Assembly (NCBI GenBank): GCA_904063045.1
Contig: CAJFCJ010000118.1
Location: 36,723-100,722, forward strand
Length of the DNA: 64,000 nt
Reading direction: 5' to 3'
Source: Dimorphilus gyrociliatus
Taxonomy: Eukaryota; Annelida; Polychaeta; Dinophilidae
Below the pieces are notes generated by a model. That model saw nothing but the letters and a program-made list of their open reading frames with translations. It had not been told where the DNA came from and did not search any database. Of this stretch, positions 34,591-46,700 are shown piece by piece. Each line of letters starts with the position of its first letter. Positions within the stretch are counted from its first letter, which is position 1. The translations under genes and the position numbers were made by a program.

Positions 34591-35952
34591 CTAAATATTC
34601 AATTTACAGTGTCCAAGTGTGTTTAGTCTTGTGCCATCAGCTGTTGTAAAACATGGTGACCCAGGGGGTAATTCCATCTGTACCTTATCACCTAACAGCT
34701 GTATTTCCTTTTCTGTAATGAAGGACATGAGAGTACCTGAATCACACAGAGCCAAAGTTTCTCTCCCTTTTGGATTCACAAATCTAAATATGAAGTCATT
34801 TCTTCCCTTAACTTGAGAAGTACATCGAAAATGATACTTTATTTCTTGTCCCACATGATATATTGCAACTGTTCCAGCTGTATTTTCGCCATCTGATGGT
34901 TTGTCAGGTTTCTCAAAACTGATTCTGTGGAGGGTTGACTTTGATTCAGCTCTCCTGTTTCCATGATGGTTTCTACCATATCTTGGATTGTAACCTCTAT
35001 TCTCTGGATTACTGTGTCTGTGTTGTGGAGGATTATAAGTCTTCCAATCATTTTTCTTCCAATATTGTTCCTCTTTTTCCTCTATTCGTAGACTACTAAG
35101 ATATGCTTCAGCTTCTTTTGCCAAATTTAGATACTGTTTTGCATTGTCAATATTCCTGTGTTGTTCCACATGGTTGACTATATCAGCTCTCAGGCCAGAT
35201 CTCAAGGTGTTTAATAACTGTATTTCTCTTATCCTTTCAATCACAGCAGGCTGATCATTTGCATTTCCAGGCAAGAATTTCTCAATAAGATCACTTGCTC
35301 TCCCAGCAAAACTTGTTACAGTTTCACCAGTTAATTGCTTCAACCTTTCAACATCTCTTTTATAGATAATAGAGGGAGGGTTAAACTCAAAGTCTAAAGT
35401 TCCCCATATATCTTTTTCTGATGCTTCAGGAGGAAGTCTTTCAACAACCAGTCTAGCTTTATCTACAGTGTACTTTCTTAACATTTGTATTCTTTTTGCT
35501 TCAGTATTCCATGAACTTATTTCTGCAGCTGTTCTGAAATTCCTTTTAAAATTCCAGGTGTCCTCTCTTCCAGAATATGGTTTCAACAATGTAGTATTTG
35601 GTCTTTCACCAGCATCCAAAAGTAAATTTGCCATGGTATGTTCCAATTCAGTGATTCTCATTACCAACTGTTCTGTTGTCCTCTGTCCCCTATTCCTTTC
35701 TTGAGACATTGGCTCACTTGAACTACCAGATTGCAATTTGCGGCTACTTGAACTTCCATACATAGAAGAGTTTTCAGGAAGAGTTAATGAACCAGACTGC
35801 ACATGTTTTGCAATGAAGGATTCACCATCAACAGCTCCACCCAAATTCTTTATTTTCTCCATATATTCTTCCAATTTCAGCATATACTCACTGATTTTCT
35901 TTTCATCTTTACTTGCTCTACTAGTAGAGGGATCACTTCCAGCACTAGCCAT
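34591..35952 (-). CDS. Gypsy B Gag with protease-like C-terminus
   Basis: 453 residues. The N-terminus is Ser-rich, the middle is a capsid-like helical region (PYSGREDTWNFKRNFRTAAE ... LTGETVTSFAGRASDLIEKF) as in Ty3/Gypsy Gag. A basic region (RHSNPENRGYNPRYGRNHHG) replaces a CCHC zinc knuckle; none is visible. The C-terminal 80 residues contain the aspartic-protease motif LCDSGT. A stop at 34588-34590 then a shift separates it from pol. Confidence 0.8.
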   Translation of the reverse strand: MASAGSDPSTSRASKDEKKISEYMLKLEEYMEKIKNLGGAVDGESFIAKHVQSGSLTLPENSSMYGSSSSRKLQSGSSSEPMSQERNRGQRTTEQLVMRITELEHTMANLLLDAGERPNTTLLKPYSGREDTWNFKRNFRTAAEISSWNTEAKRIQMLRKYTVDKARLVVERLPPEASEKDIWGTLDFEFNPPSIIYKRDVERLKQLTGETVTSFAGRASDLIEKFLPGNANDQPAVIERIREIQLLNTLRSGLRADIVNHVEQHRNIDNAKQYLNLAKEAEAYLSSLRIEEKEEQYWKKNDWKTYNPPQHRHSNPENRGYNPRYGRNHHGNRRAESKSTLHRISFEKPDKPSDGENTAGTVAIYHVGQEIKYHFRCTSQVKGRNDFIFRFVNPKGRETLALCDSGTLMSFITEKEIQLLGDKVQMELPPGSPCFTTADGTRLNTLGHCKLNI

Positions 35953-35975
35953 TTTTCAAAAAAAAAAGATGAGAA

Positions 35976-35992
35976 TCCTGTCGACTGCGCCA
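35976..35992 (-). other. Primer-binding site complementary to tRNA-Ser
   Basis: On the element strand this reads TGGCGCAGTCGACAGGA. The plus strand (tcctgtcgactgcgcca) has the form of the 3' end of a eukaryotic serine tRNA acceptor/T arm with CCA. It starts 4 nt inside the 5' LTR end. Element C has TGGTGCAGTCGACAGGA at 59051-59067, one base different. Confidence 0.75.
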
Positions 35993-35996
35993 AGTT

Positions 35997-36571
35997 TGTA
36001 CTTTCCTGCTGAGGTTGTAGGTAAGTACTGGTCCAAATAGAACTGAACCAGGAGTAAGCCACTTAGAAGAGAGATGTAGAATTGATGAAAGATGAATATA
36101 GAACCAAACTGTAAGAATAATATAACTGTATTCTAAAGTAATACTAGACCTGTTCACTAAGGGAGTTGATTCAGGACTGAATGCCTGTTACTGCCTACGC
36201 CCTGCTTTTATACAATTCCTTATCAGTTGTTTATGCCTTGGCTGTCAACAACAAGGGTCTAACCCCAGATAAGGATTGTTCACAACAAACAGGGTCAAGG
36301 GTTATCATATTTTGCAATAGTGATGTAAACAACAACAACTTTGTGTAGGTTACCCGTGAAGGGTCAATTCTTACATCATATTTATGTAAATAAACACTTG
36401 TTGTTGTTGTCAACATGTTTGTTATGTAACATCTTATCCTTTGCCTATAAAAGGGGTTGATTCTGGCAGTTGGGTACCATCTACCCCAGAGGCAACATCT
36501 ACTTCAACACTTCTACCATATAGTAAATATCACTTATAAAATATCTATAAACTATAGTTCATAAGTGTACA
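35997..36571 (-). repeat. Gypsy B 5' LTR (575 bp)
   Basis: TG...CA ends (TGTACACTTATGAAC ... AAAGTACA on the element strand). A TATA box (TTGTATAAAAGC on the minus strand, about 36207-36218) would start transcription towards gag. Same family as 48417-48823. Confidence 0.88.
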
Positions 36572-36599
36572 ATATATTTTCATAATTTTTTTTCTTATT

Positions 36600-37265
36600 T
36601 GGCCGTGAGTCACATTATTCCAGACAATGGTTTGGGGACTAATATTTGTACTACTTCTGTATTTGATGACCTTCTTTCTCAATGCACGTAATGATTCTGG
36701 GTTCTCCATACCCCAAACACACCATCCGAGGTTATTAGTCCCCAAACCATTACTCCACCTCTGCCCATATTTTTTGTTAATCTCATCTCTTTTTCCCTGT
36801 CATTTGTCCAGGTCACGAAGTTGTCAGGACCACTCAATGAAAGCCTTGCCTCATCTGTAAATATGACTCTTGACCAATCTAAGTTATCTCAAATAGTTTT
36901 TAAACAATACTGTTTCCTTCTTTTGCAGTCATTGCTTGTGAGATCAACTCTTTGTCAAATTCATTTATAACGAAAATTTTGTAATTTCAACTCTCTCTGA
37001 ATTGTCTTCAGGCCTACATCTACCTCCAATTGATTTAAAATCTTCCTCTTGTCGCCCTTTCCTTGTTTCTTTTAAGTCTCTTCACAATCCTATTCATTCT
37101 TACTACATTTCTTTCTTTGAATCTCTTTGGATGACCCCTATTCTCTTGTTTGGGTGGCTTATACGTTAAAATAATGCCATTCCCAAAGCCCTTGCAGTTG
37201 CCCTTACTTTCCCCAATTCTTCATATTTCTGGATTACCAGGTTCCCAACCTCTTTTCCCCATGCC
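36600..37265 (-). pseudogene. Tc1-like transposase relic
   Basis: The minus strand carries WSRVIFTDEARLSLSGPDNF, KNMGRGGVMVWG and, towards 37265, an HTH-type N-terminal remnant, all in the order of a Tc1/mariner DDE transposase, with several stops. A sequence of 18 nt (aatggtttggggactaat) is repeated in inverse orientation 91 bp apart (36624-36641 / 36733-36750), a local inverted duplication. Dead copy. Confidence 0.75.
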
Positions 37266-37690
37266 ATAATGAAATAAATGATATAAAAATTAACTAAAGT
37301 AGGTAAAATAGATAATAAGTAATCAACTTAACTTGGAAAATTAATTTTGTTGAAAAAAATTTCAGTTTAAGATGTCTATTTAAATGCAAAACTGGATGTA
37401 ATCCAGATGTACAGTTAATTTGGACTTACAGCCAAATAAAGAAAAAAACAATGAAAATTAATAAAAAAATTTTGCTAATAATTTTCACAAATATGATAAT
37501 TTTCTATAATTTTTTCAGTATTACATAAATATAACTCTTTCTTCATGGAAATTTAGACAAAAAAACCAATTTAAACAAAGATAACATTTTTGGGGTGTTT
37601 TCAAAATTGGCCTATCAAAATTTACAGTGTCTGGGTATTTTAGACTTTGACTTTATTTACACTAGTTGTAAATTTTCAGCTCGAGAGGAC
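37266..37690. other. Intergenic, no gene seen
   Basis: AT-rich spacer between a transposase relic and the duplicated receptor exons. Nothing recognised. Confidence 0.5.
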
Positions 37691-38531
37691 AATAAAGGGG
37701 AGAGTAGCTATGTGGAACTGTCCAACTTTACAATTACACTTGGAAATATTCAAGGATACTGTTCCATCTGTTGAAGGTGTCCTCTATGCTAATTATAATT
37801 CTTTCGGCAAAATTGCTTTGAAATTTAAATATCTACCATTGAGTAGTGTAAGAGTTTTGTGTCAAAAAATGAATTTTAGCCAATTTCATTGACTTGCTTT
37901 TCCGATTAAACTGAAGTATCGTCAAAGACAATTTGAATATTGATTGTTTTGAAGAAAATTGCGAATTCACTTATAATGTGAATTCAACAACAAATGTTGG
38001 TTTTGGAATTAAATGCTATAAAAAATATGGATCGTGTAAATATTGTTTTTAAATATGTTTTATTTTGTTTGTTAAATTCCAACTATAAAAATTATGCTCT
38101 AGATTTCTTTGCAATAAAAAGAAAATGGATTTTTCTGCTTCTCTTACACTACGGTCGAGATAATAAAAACTATCACGTGACTACAAGAGAATTAAAAAAA
38201 TTTAAAGGAAATTGTAAGAAGATTGAATTCTATATCCTTAATAGAAAATTGATAAAAAAGATAAAAATGGAAAAGGATTTGAATAGTTTGTTATTGGAGG
38301 AAAATGAATGGATATTGAGCAACATTACAAAATTTTACATATTAAAATGTCATCTTCACGAATTCAGAGGTAGGATGAGGAATCCTTACTTCTTTTTTAA
38401 AACAAAAAAATGTGTAGATACAGAAATATTACTAACTGGGAAAGATAAAAAAGATGATTTTATCATTGAACATTTGTACAATAAAACTTCGTCCCCTTAT
38501 TATTTCAAATCGAAAACTTATGGAATAACAG

Positions 38532-39166
38532 TGTACAACTTTGGTTATATTTTACATGCTTGAACTCTATTATTTTATGCAACATATACATGTACATCTT
38601 AAAACCTATGCAAGAAAATGCTATAACATTGGCCAAACATAAGTCTGATTAGTCAGCTTCAAGGCTCATCTTTAATTACCAATAAAGGTTTGGCCAAGTT
38701 ATAATTTAATTAACTTGCCTAGGGTGTGGCCAAGTTATAATTCAATTAACCTTCCTAAATGTTCAACCTTGTAACATCCTCTTACTAAACATAAATATGA
38801 ACTACACATTTCGGCAACTGTAAAGTGATGATGGATGTCAGAGACAAACCTCAAAGTATATAAATCCTCATTATTCTCATTTGGCATGCAGCTTCCATCT
38901 GGACCCAAGGACCTGGGAAAATCATCTGGAAACAACCTCCACTGGAACCATGCATCTACTCCTCAACATTGGAAGACAGTTTGGTAATTTGGCAACCTGC
39001 TATTACAAACTATCTACTCTGCTATCGAACTCTCATATTGTTACTTGCTTAAGTATTATTATTGCGAATAAACCGTTTTAATTTAAACATTTGTTTAAAA
39101 GGTTCGAGTAGAACCAGTATTGTTATAACTTGCAAACGCATAGATTTTGCCAGCAAGAGCAGTACA
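38532..39166 (+). mobile_element. Solo LTR of Gypsy family C (635 bp) with ACAG target duplication
   Basis: Starts TGTACAACTTTGG and ends GCAGTACA, the same length and nearly the same sequence as the LTR at 59072-59706. Flanked by the 4-bp direct repeat ACAG (38528-38531 and 39167-39170). Removing LTR plus one repeat restores the continuity seen in receptor 2 at 41610-41640. TATA box (agtatataaat) near 38856. Confidence 0.95.
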
Positions 39167-39246
39167 ACAGTATACTTTAGTCTAGTAAATGAAATTAAAA
39201 TTCAAGCAGCATTTGTAATGATATGTAAAGTATTTTTCAATGACCT

Positions 39247-39987
39247 TGTGCACTTAGATATAAGGGTAGATTAGAAAGACTTCTATTTTATAGGAATTAG
39301 ACTGGTGCAACTATAGAAATACTTATATTTCGTACGAATTATAGTGGTGGAACTTTAGAAAGACTTTTATTTCGTAGAGTTAGCTTTTAGTACTTTAGAA
39401 AGAACTCTATTTCGTAAGAAATAGACTCTTTGACTGTAACAGATGGTGGCTACTTGGGGAATTAACAAAGGAACAAAGAACATGGAAAAGATGCAGGTCA
39501 AACACCAGATGCTGATGAGACAGGCCTATTTGCTGTGGCACATGTTTGGCATGTGGCCCTAATCTTAGGATTATATTTTATATGTGTGATATAACAGTCT
39601 TTCATATTTTTGTTGTATGAGAATTATGAGACTGTCAGATTTCAACTTTGTAATCCTTTGACCACTTGAACCCAAGCTTTGGAAAATGTATAAAAGGAAA
39701 TGCATTTCCTCAGCTTGTCAGTTCAGTTCTTTAACCGTTAACTGGTTGTTTAAACTTACTTGTTTAGAACTAGAAACTCATTTACTCAAAACATATTCTT
39801 TGGACGAAATACTGGTATTTTGTTGAATAATTTCTACCGAAATTACATTTGTTAAGACTATTTGTGGACGAACTTGAAAGGTTCTTCTAATTGGACCAGT
39901 ACTTTGGTAAATTGATAAATGATTGGAAAGGACGAATACTGTTCTGAAGAAGCAGAAATTCCTACAATTACAATACAACAAAGTACA
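39247..39987 (+). mobile_element. Solo LTR (741 bp) related to family A, GACCT target duplication
   Basis: Starts TGTGCACTTAGA and ends ACAAAGTACA, flanked by GACCT (39242-39246 and 39988-39992). The same exon of receptor 2 reads tcaatgacctacaatctg with no insertion (41691-41708). U3 contains degenerate repeats of about 35 bp (ctttagaaagac); a TATA box (tgtataaaagg) lies near 39690. The last 250 bp match the family A LTRs, while U3 differs. Confidence 0.93.
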
Positions 39988-40345
39988 GACCTACAATCTG
40001 ATTGCACCACAAAAAATTGAGTCTACAACATTGGAAGAAGAAAAATATGTATTGTTTTATTTTTCTCTTAAATTAATTCATAAATTAAAAATTCAACAAA
40101 AATAGAAACCAAAGATCGAGAGTTGTTTTCTGGACAATGAGTATTGCCTAACAGATTTAACTGAAAATAATAAGTATGTCTATATGGATAATATGGATTT
40201 ATAGTGTGCAAAAATTTTGGATTTAAATCAGGAACACTCACCAGACATTTTTTAGCACATTTTTCACATTGAAGACCACGTGATGTTATAAAAACTTTTC
40301 TCTCTTTGTAAACATACATACATTTTAGAAATGACACATTTTAGT

Positions 40346-40765
40346 GTGTTAAGCATCCATCTGTTCAGCACAATAATACAATAATGAATTAAAACAAGTT
40401 TCTTTGGTCTTTGCATTGGTGAGCTAGAAATCAAGGAAAATCATAAGACTTTCTGATCAAAGTATGCAAAGCTATTATGGGATGTTTTTTCCCATACTAT
40501 AAGGCAAGAATTGTTCTTATATTGATTGTAATATAATCTATTATATACATAAAACAAATCAAAAATAATCTATTCTTACATAAAGAATTCTCCATTACAT
40601 TTTCTAATTTGAATAAAGAAAATTTAATCTTTTACTTTTCAAATTCATTTACAAAATGATTAAATTAATTTTTCAAATACAAAACACAATGATATCAAAT
40701 CTGTCTTATTTAAAAAGTGATTTTTGTGTTAAACATTTCATTGTACCATTATTAAGAAAATAGGA
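40346..40765. other. Spacer upstream of receptor 2
   Basis: AT-rich, no ORF or repeat. Likely holds the promoter of receptor 2, but no element can be pinpointed. Confidence 0.5.
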
Positions 40766-43700
40766 ATGAGAGACACACTTTACTTACTAATACCATTCTT
40801 ACTTTTTAACCATCCAACTTTACAACTTCACTTGGAAATATTCAAGGATACTGTTCCATCTGTTGAAGGTGTCCTCTACGCTAATTATAAATCTTTCGAT
40901 AAAATTGCTTTGAAATTTAAATATCTACCATTGAGTAGTGTAAGAGTTTTGTGTCAAAAAATGAATTTTAGTCAATATCACGGACTCGCTTTTCCGATTA
41001 AACTGAAGAATCATCAAGACAATTTGAATATTGATTGTTTTAAAGAAAATTGCGAATTTAGTTATAATGCGAATTCAACAACAAATGTTGGTTTTGGAAT
41101 TAAATGCTATAAAAAATATGGATCATGTAAATATTATTTTTAAATATATCTGTTTTGTTTTCTAAATTCCAAATGTGAAAAAATATGCTCTAGATTTCTT
41201 TGCAATAAAATCAAGATTTAATTTTCTGCTTCTCTTACACTACGGTCGAGATAATAAAAACTATCACGTGACTACAAGAGAATTTAAAAAATTTAAAGGA
41301 AATTGTAAGAAGATTGAATTCTATATCATAAATAGAAAATTGACAAAAAAGATAAAAGTAGAAAAGGATTTGAATGGTTTATTAGTGGACGAAAATGAGT
41401 GGATATTGAGCAACATTACAAAATTTTACAAATTAACATGTTCTCTTCATGAATTCAGAGGTAGGATGAGGAATCCTTACTTCTTTTTTAAACCAAAAAA
41501 AAAATGTGTAGATACAGAAATATTTCTAACTGGGAAAGATAAAAAAGATGATTTTATCATTGAACATTTGTACAATAAAACTTCGTCCCCTTATTATTTC
41601 AAATCGAAAACTTATGGAATAACAGTATACTTTAGTCTAGGAAATAAAATTAAAATTCAAGCAGCATTTGTAATAATATGTAAAGCATTGTCAATGACCT
41701 ACAATCTGATTGCACCACAAAAAATTGAGTATATAACATTGGAGGAAGAAAAACAGGTATTGTTTTATTATTTTTTTTAAATAATTCCTAAATTAAAAAT
41801 TCAACAAAACTAGAAACCAAGGATTGGGAATTGTTTCCTGGACAATGAGTATTGCATAATAGATTTAACTGAAAATAATAAGTATGCAAATATCAACAAT
41901 ATGTTCATCTTGCAAAACTCGTGTGAAGAAACGACTTCCGGTATATTTATCAAATTTAAATAGCTGTACCTTTGTTTAAGGCGCGTTGTAAAAATAGGAT
42001 TTATTCGCAAAACAAAATTTCAATTTTTCAATCAGACACTTTAAACAAAGGTCATTGTCACTTTTTATACTTTTACACTATTTTGTTAAATTATTTTAAG
42101 AACATACCTACAAGTTTTACAATCCTGAAAATCAGCATGCTTTATATATAAATGACAGTCATAATCTTGAAGAGTTTAAAGGAGCTTTATTAAAATTTTG
42201 GAACAATGGATGGATTCCAATTGATTTTGCTTTTGATCACGAGGTTCAAGTAGTGTGCAAAAGTTTTGGATTTAAATCGGGAACACTCACCAGACATTTT
42301 TTAGCATCTTCATACCGTCGATACAGTTTTGGTCATTTCCACTGCAACGGAACTGTAGCAAATATACTACATTGCAGTCATGACAAAAGGTAAAAGATTG
42401 ATATTTTTTTGCAAATAATTTTACCATATTCTTTTCCTATAAAGACTTGTTCGAACTAGTTTTATTTTTTCCTTCCAATGTTTCAAACATTCCTATTATC
42501 AGTTGGATTGTGACGAAGTCAATTTCCAATTAAGCTGCTACACTTTCAAAGATTATGATCCTCAAAATCCTACATTAAACATGAATTTTGGATATAGTTA
42601 TAATTCTGTAGACAAAATTTGCACTGATCAAAATTTAACAATAACCAGCTTGTTAACTCCAAATTTCAAGTTTCTTGCTGAATATTTCTCTGATAAATTC
42701 AATTATAAACACAGGATATGTAAATGATTTAAATACGAAGATAACAATAAACAATTTTGAAAAAAATATTGTCTTTTTAAAAATCTAGTCCTAAAAAAAC
42801 GACAGAGTGTGATGAATATTTTAGTTTTGGTTACAAATGGAGGCTACCCTGCTTCATATCTACCAGTTTACGATTTTAGAAAGGTATATATATGTATATT
42901 TATATACTGTATATACACATATCTACAGTATTGGATATTCAAAAGTCTTTGTCACACCATGGAAAATATATAGAAAACTCCTAATTAATAGAAATGCTAT
43001 CTTTCTTTTCTCTTCTTGAAGTGTTGAAAAAGTGTTTTATAACATATAAACATTTTACTGTAACAAAGACTTTACACAGAGCACTACTGTATGTGGTGGG
43101 TGCAATGTAATAAAGTAGAAATGTGGAAGGAAGAACACAAATTTGAACTTTTAATTGCAGCATAACACTTTTAAATGTTATTCAAATCTTTCTTTTTCTT
43201 TCAATATTCAGTATAACTGCCACTGGTCAGATTATAATTATCCATTTATCAGGAGTAAAAGCTGTCTACAATACATAGAGTAAGTTTTTATGCAACACGA
43301 AAATCGTTTATCAAAATCAATATCTGTCATGAAATTAGCGGCAACGTACCAGAGATTGTAAGTTGTAATATGTTAATGCAGGTTTATTCTTGTCAAAAAC
43401 TGGCTAGTTTGTTTTTTGTTTCTTATAGCCAATTTCAAATAAGTTTATCTAATTTTTTCCATAAGAGTTTCCCTCACTACAAAGAGAATTTTATCAGTCT
43501 GATTTAACGTTTAAGGAATTCCAGAAGAAAAATTCATTTTTTTGTAATAAAAGTAAATTTTTCGTCAATAAAGTATATCTATGTGATGGATTTAAAGACT
43601 GTTCATTTGGTGAAGATGAGGAAAATTGTCAAATAACTGATTTTATGAAATTTCAATGTCATAATACTAATCAGGAAATTCATATAAAAGAAGTTTGCAA

Positions 43701-46700
43701 TTATTTCAATGATTGTCTGGATAGTTCTGATGAAAAATATTGCCGTAAAAAGAAATTGTCTTCTTTTTAAATAATTTGTGTTTAACATTGAAAAATACAT
43801 TTTCAGGTAATTACTGTTTGCCAAATCAGTGGTAATTTCTCCATTTTTTTGTTGATAAACTAACATTTACTTGTCGTAAAAACCATACTAAGGAAATGCA
43901 ATAATGGTAAATGCGTGAATCTAACACAACTATGCGACAATGAAAGAAATTGTATTGATTTCACTGATGAAATGTGCTATGAAAATAGTAACATTTATCA
44001 AAATATTTTTGGAACAAGTATACAAAAAAAAGAGTTCAATTGACTTTTCAATATTTCATATGAATTATCTTCATTTAGAATGTAACAATGCAACTCAATT
44101 TGAATGTCCAGAGAAATGTATACCAAACTTTCAAATGTGCGATTTCAGAGCTAACTGCTTTAATGGTGAAGATGAAAATTATGATCTATGCAAAAATATA
44201 AGATGTAAAAAAGCTTCTGAAGTTCATAAAGCATGTACAATTGAGTACACTTCAATGGGAATTTTAAAAGAATCATTTCACAATTCATTGACATTAACGG
44301 CTGATTGTAATAAAGTAAAATGTAGACAAGGAGAATATTTATGCAAATTGCACAAATATTGCATATCAATTGAGCAATATTGTGACCATATTGTTGACTG
44401 TTATCTCGGAGATGACGAATATGATTGTGGTCTCTAGACAATTATTTTTTTTAATAAAATAATTTTATTTTTGAGTTAACCTATTGATTTCTGATAGAAA
44501 ATTTTTTTGGTGAAGGATTTTTCAAATGCAGAAAACAGAGATTGTTCTTGAACTCTACAAAAATTTGCAATGGTATTGTGGATTGTCAATATGGAAGCGA
44601 CGAAGAACTTTGCACAAATCTTCATTATCCATTTAATAATTGTCAAACAAGCGATTTTCAAGATATAAAATGCATTAATTTAACTGACATTTCATTAATA
44701 GGAAGATCCTTTATGAAAATTATCATTAACAATTTTAATCATATTTTAAAAGATATTCAATACAAACACTTCTCTGTGAATTACCTAGAAATTACTCATT
44801 CAATAATACTTTCTGAAAATTTTCTAATGAATTTTCCAAATGTAGTGTCTTTAACACTGAAATATATAAATAATTCATTTCAAATGCTCACCTATTTGAA
44901 ACCATTAAAATTATTACAAAATTTGGATGTATCTTTTAATCATATAGATAATTTATCTTTTTTAAAAGAATTCCAATCAATCAATTTAAGATATTTGGAT
45001 ATTTCTCATACAAAGATAACACAACTTTTCAGAGTGGATTTTAAGAATTTTATAAAACTTGAAACTTTAAAAATAACCCATTGCAATTTAAATACTTTGG
45101 ATATTGGTTCAGTGAATTTTTTAAGTAGTTTGAGAGAATTTCATTTAAATAATACTAGATATCCATATTTACAAATGGAAACTACTGTTCAAAAGTTTCA
45201 AAAACTTGAAAAATTCTTCTCGCCTAGTTATTTAGTTTGTTGTATTATATGGAAATATTTGAGAAAAATTAAAGTTTGCTATCCAACTAAATCACTTTTT
45301 AAGAGTTGTACAAAAATGTTAAAATTTACATATGTTTCAATTATTTTATGGATTTATGGAATATTTGGTTTTCTGGGAAATTTTTTGGCACTTTTACATT
45401 TAATAATTCATGTAAAGACTGGTAAAACATTTAGATTAATGTTATCATTTGGAGATATCCTGACATCATTTTATGTCTTAATAATCAGTTGTATTAATGT
45501 ATATTTTGGTGAGAATTATGTTGACAATGACTATCAATGGAGAAATAGTGTGTTCTGTAATTTTCTTGGTTCTGTAATGACTTTTTCTCTCATCCTCTCA
45601 GTTGGCAGTGTTACTTTAGTAACTATGGAGAGACATTCATCAATTTTTAAGCCTTTTCTGGCAAAAACTCGCCAAAAACAAATATATATTGTAGCAATAG
45701 GTTTCTTCATTTCTGCTCTTGTAATTACAATGCTGCCAGTTTTAGTTTATGAGGTATGAATTGAATTTTGGGATGATGTTGAAAATATCCATGTTAGAGC
45801 TTTTAGCTTATTCTCTCCAATCCCTTCTCGAGATTCACCCAAATGCAAATAGTTCACTTTACACCCAAAATATCCCAAAATGGATATTTTCAATAGCTCA
45901 TTCCCAAAAAATTTATTTACAGACTTAGTGGTTCATAAAAATGTTTACCAACTATCTTTTTTGAAAGAAATATTACTCAACCACACCAGTTTGCTTTAAT
46001 GTTTATATTAGAAGTACTAAAATGGAAGGGTGGATCTTTTCATTTCTGCTATTTAGCATTTATCCACTGTTGAGTTGTATTCTTATACTTGTGTTGTATA
46101 TTGATATTTTTCAGAGAGTGTTGAAATCTGGTAAACAATTTCAAAATCAAAATTTAAAAAATTACAAAAAGTTGGGTGGGAAAGCCTTTTTCATTATTTT
46201 CACAAATGTTACAAGTTGGTTACCATTTTCAATATTAGGTAAATTTCTTTTGTGCTTTTCAAATGTGTTTCATAAAGTTGATTAAATTTTAAGGAGTTAT
46301 TTCAATGAATGGGAATTTTCATCTAAGTGACACTTTATATATCATTATAACCTTATTAATTATTCCATTAAACTCTTTAATAAATCCATATATTTATTCT
46401 ATTTTTTTAAGCTTCAACTTATTTAGAAAAAGAAAATATAAAGAACTTTTAAAACAGTTGGTGAAGAAGATACAATAATATTTCTTATTCTAATATTGTG
46501 CCTTGATTTTAGGAAAATTTTGTTGGAACATACTACTGATCAACTATATGAAACTTGTAAATATTTTTTAAACAATCTCTTATAGGACAATTTTGATATA
46601 AGGTCAAGGGTACTAAGGAACAGTTATAGAAATTTCAATTTTCCTATACTTAAAAATGGCTCCTTAGAACTTTTGCAATTCTTATCTCATAATTATGGTG

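Larger units (their letters stand above)
32661..36571 (-). mobile_element. Ty3/Gypsy element B, 3'-truncated
   Basis: Minus-strand element: 5' LTR at 35997-36571, primer-binding site at about 35976-35992, gag 35952-34591, pol 34539-32929 and 32947-32666. It is cut off after the linker before integrase (VWYLDGT), so integrase and 3' LTR are missing. A solo LTR of the same family lies at 48417-48823. Confidence 0.9.
37691..40345 (+). pseudogene. 5'-only duplicate of receptor 2, broken by two solo LTRs
   Basis: Copies of receptor 2 exons 1-4 and part of 5 are present in order (LHLEIFKDTVPSVEGVLYAN near 37740; GRDNKNYHVTTRELKKFKGN near 38150; IEHLYNKTSSPYYFKSKTYG near 38465; continuing at 39171 and 39993). 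The signal-peptide sequence of exon 1 is replaced by unrelated DNA. Exon 1 has a stop (cattga, about 37890) and a frame-shifting insertion. Exon 3 is split by the LTR insertions at 38532 and 39247. The homology ends around 40260 inside the SRCR exon. Between copies of shared exons identity is very high, so the duplication is recent. No LDLa, LRR or 7TM exons follow. Confidence 0.85.

Noticed and set aside
34619-36157. Several short frames opposite to Gypsy B gag
   Set aside because: Shadows of the gag/pol frames on the other strand.
42503-42727. Apparent phase mismatch in receptor 2 with acceptor at 42502
   Set aside because: An upstream acceptor (cgaactAG, 42458-42459) gives an open exon with matching phase, so no frameshift is needed.
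42929-43080. Short inverted repeat (aaagtctttgtca / gtaacaaagactt) in a receptor 2 intron
   Set aside because: Only about 13 bp arms and no other copies seen; not enough to call an element.
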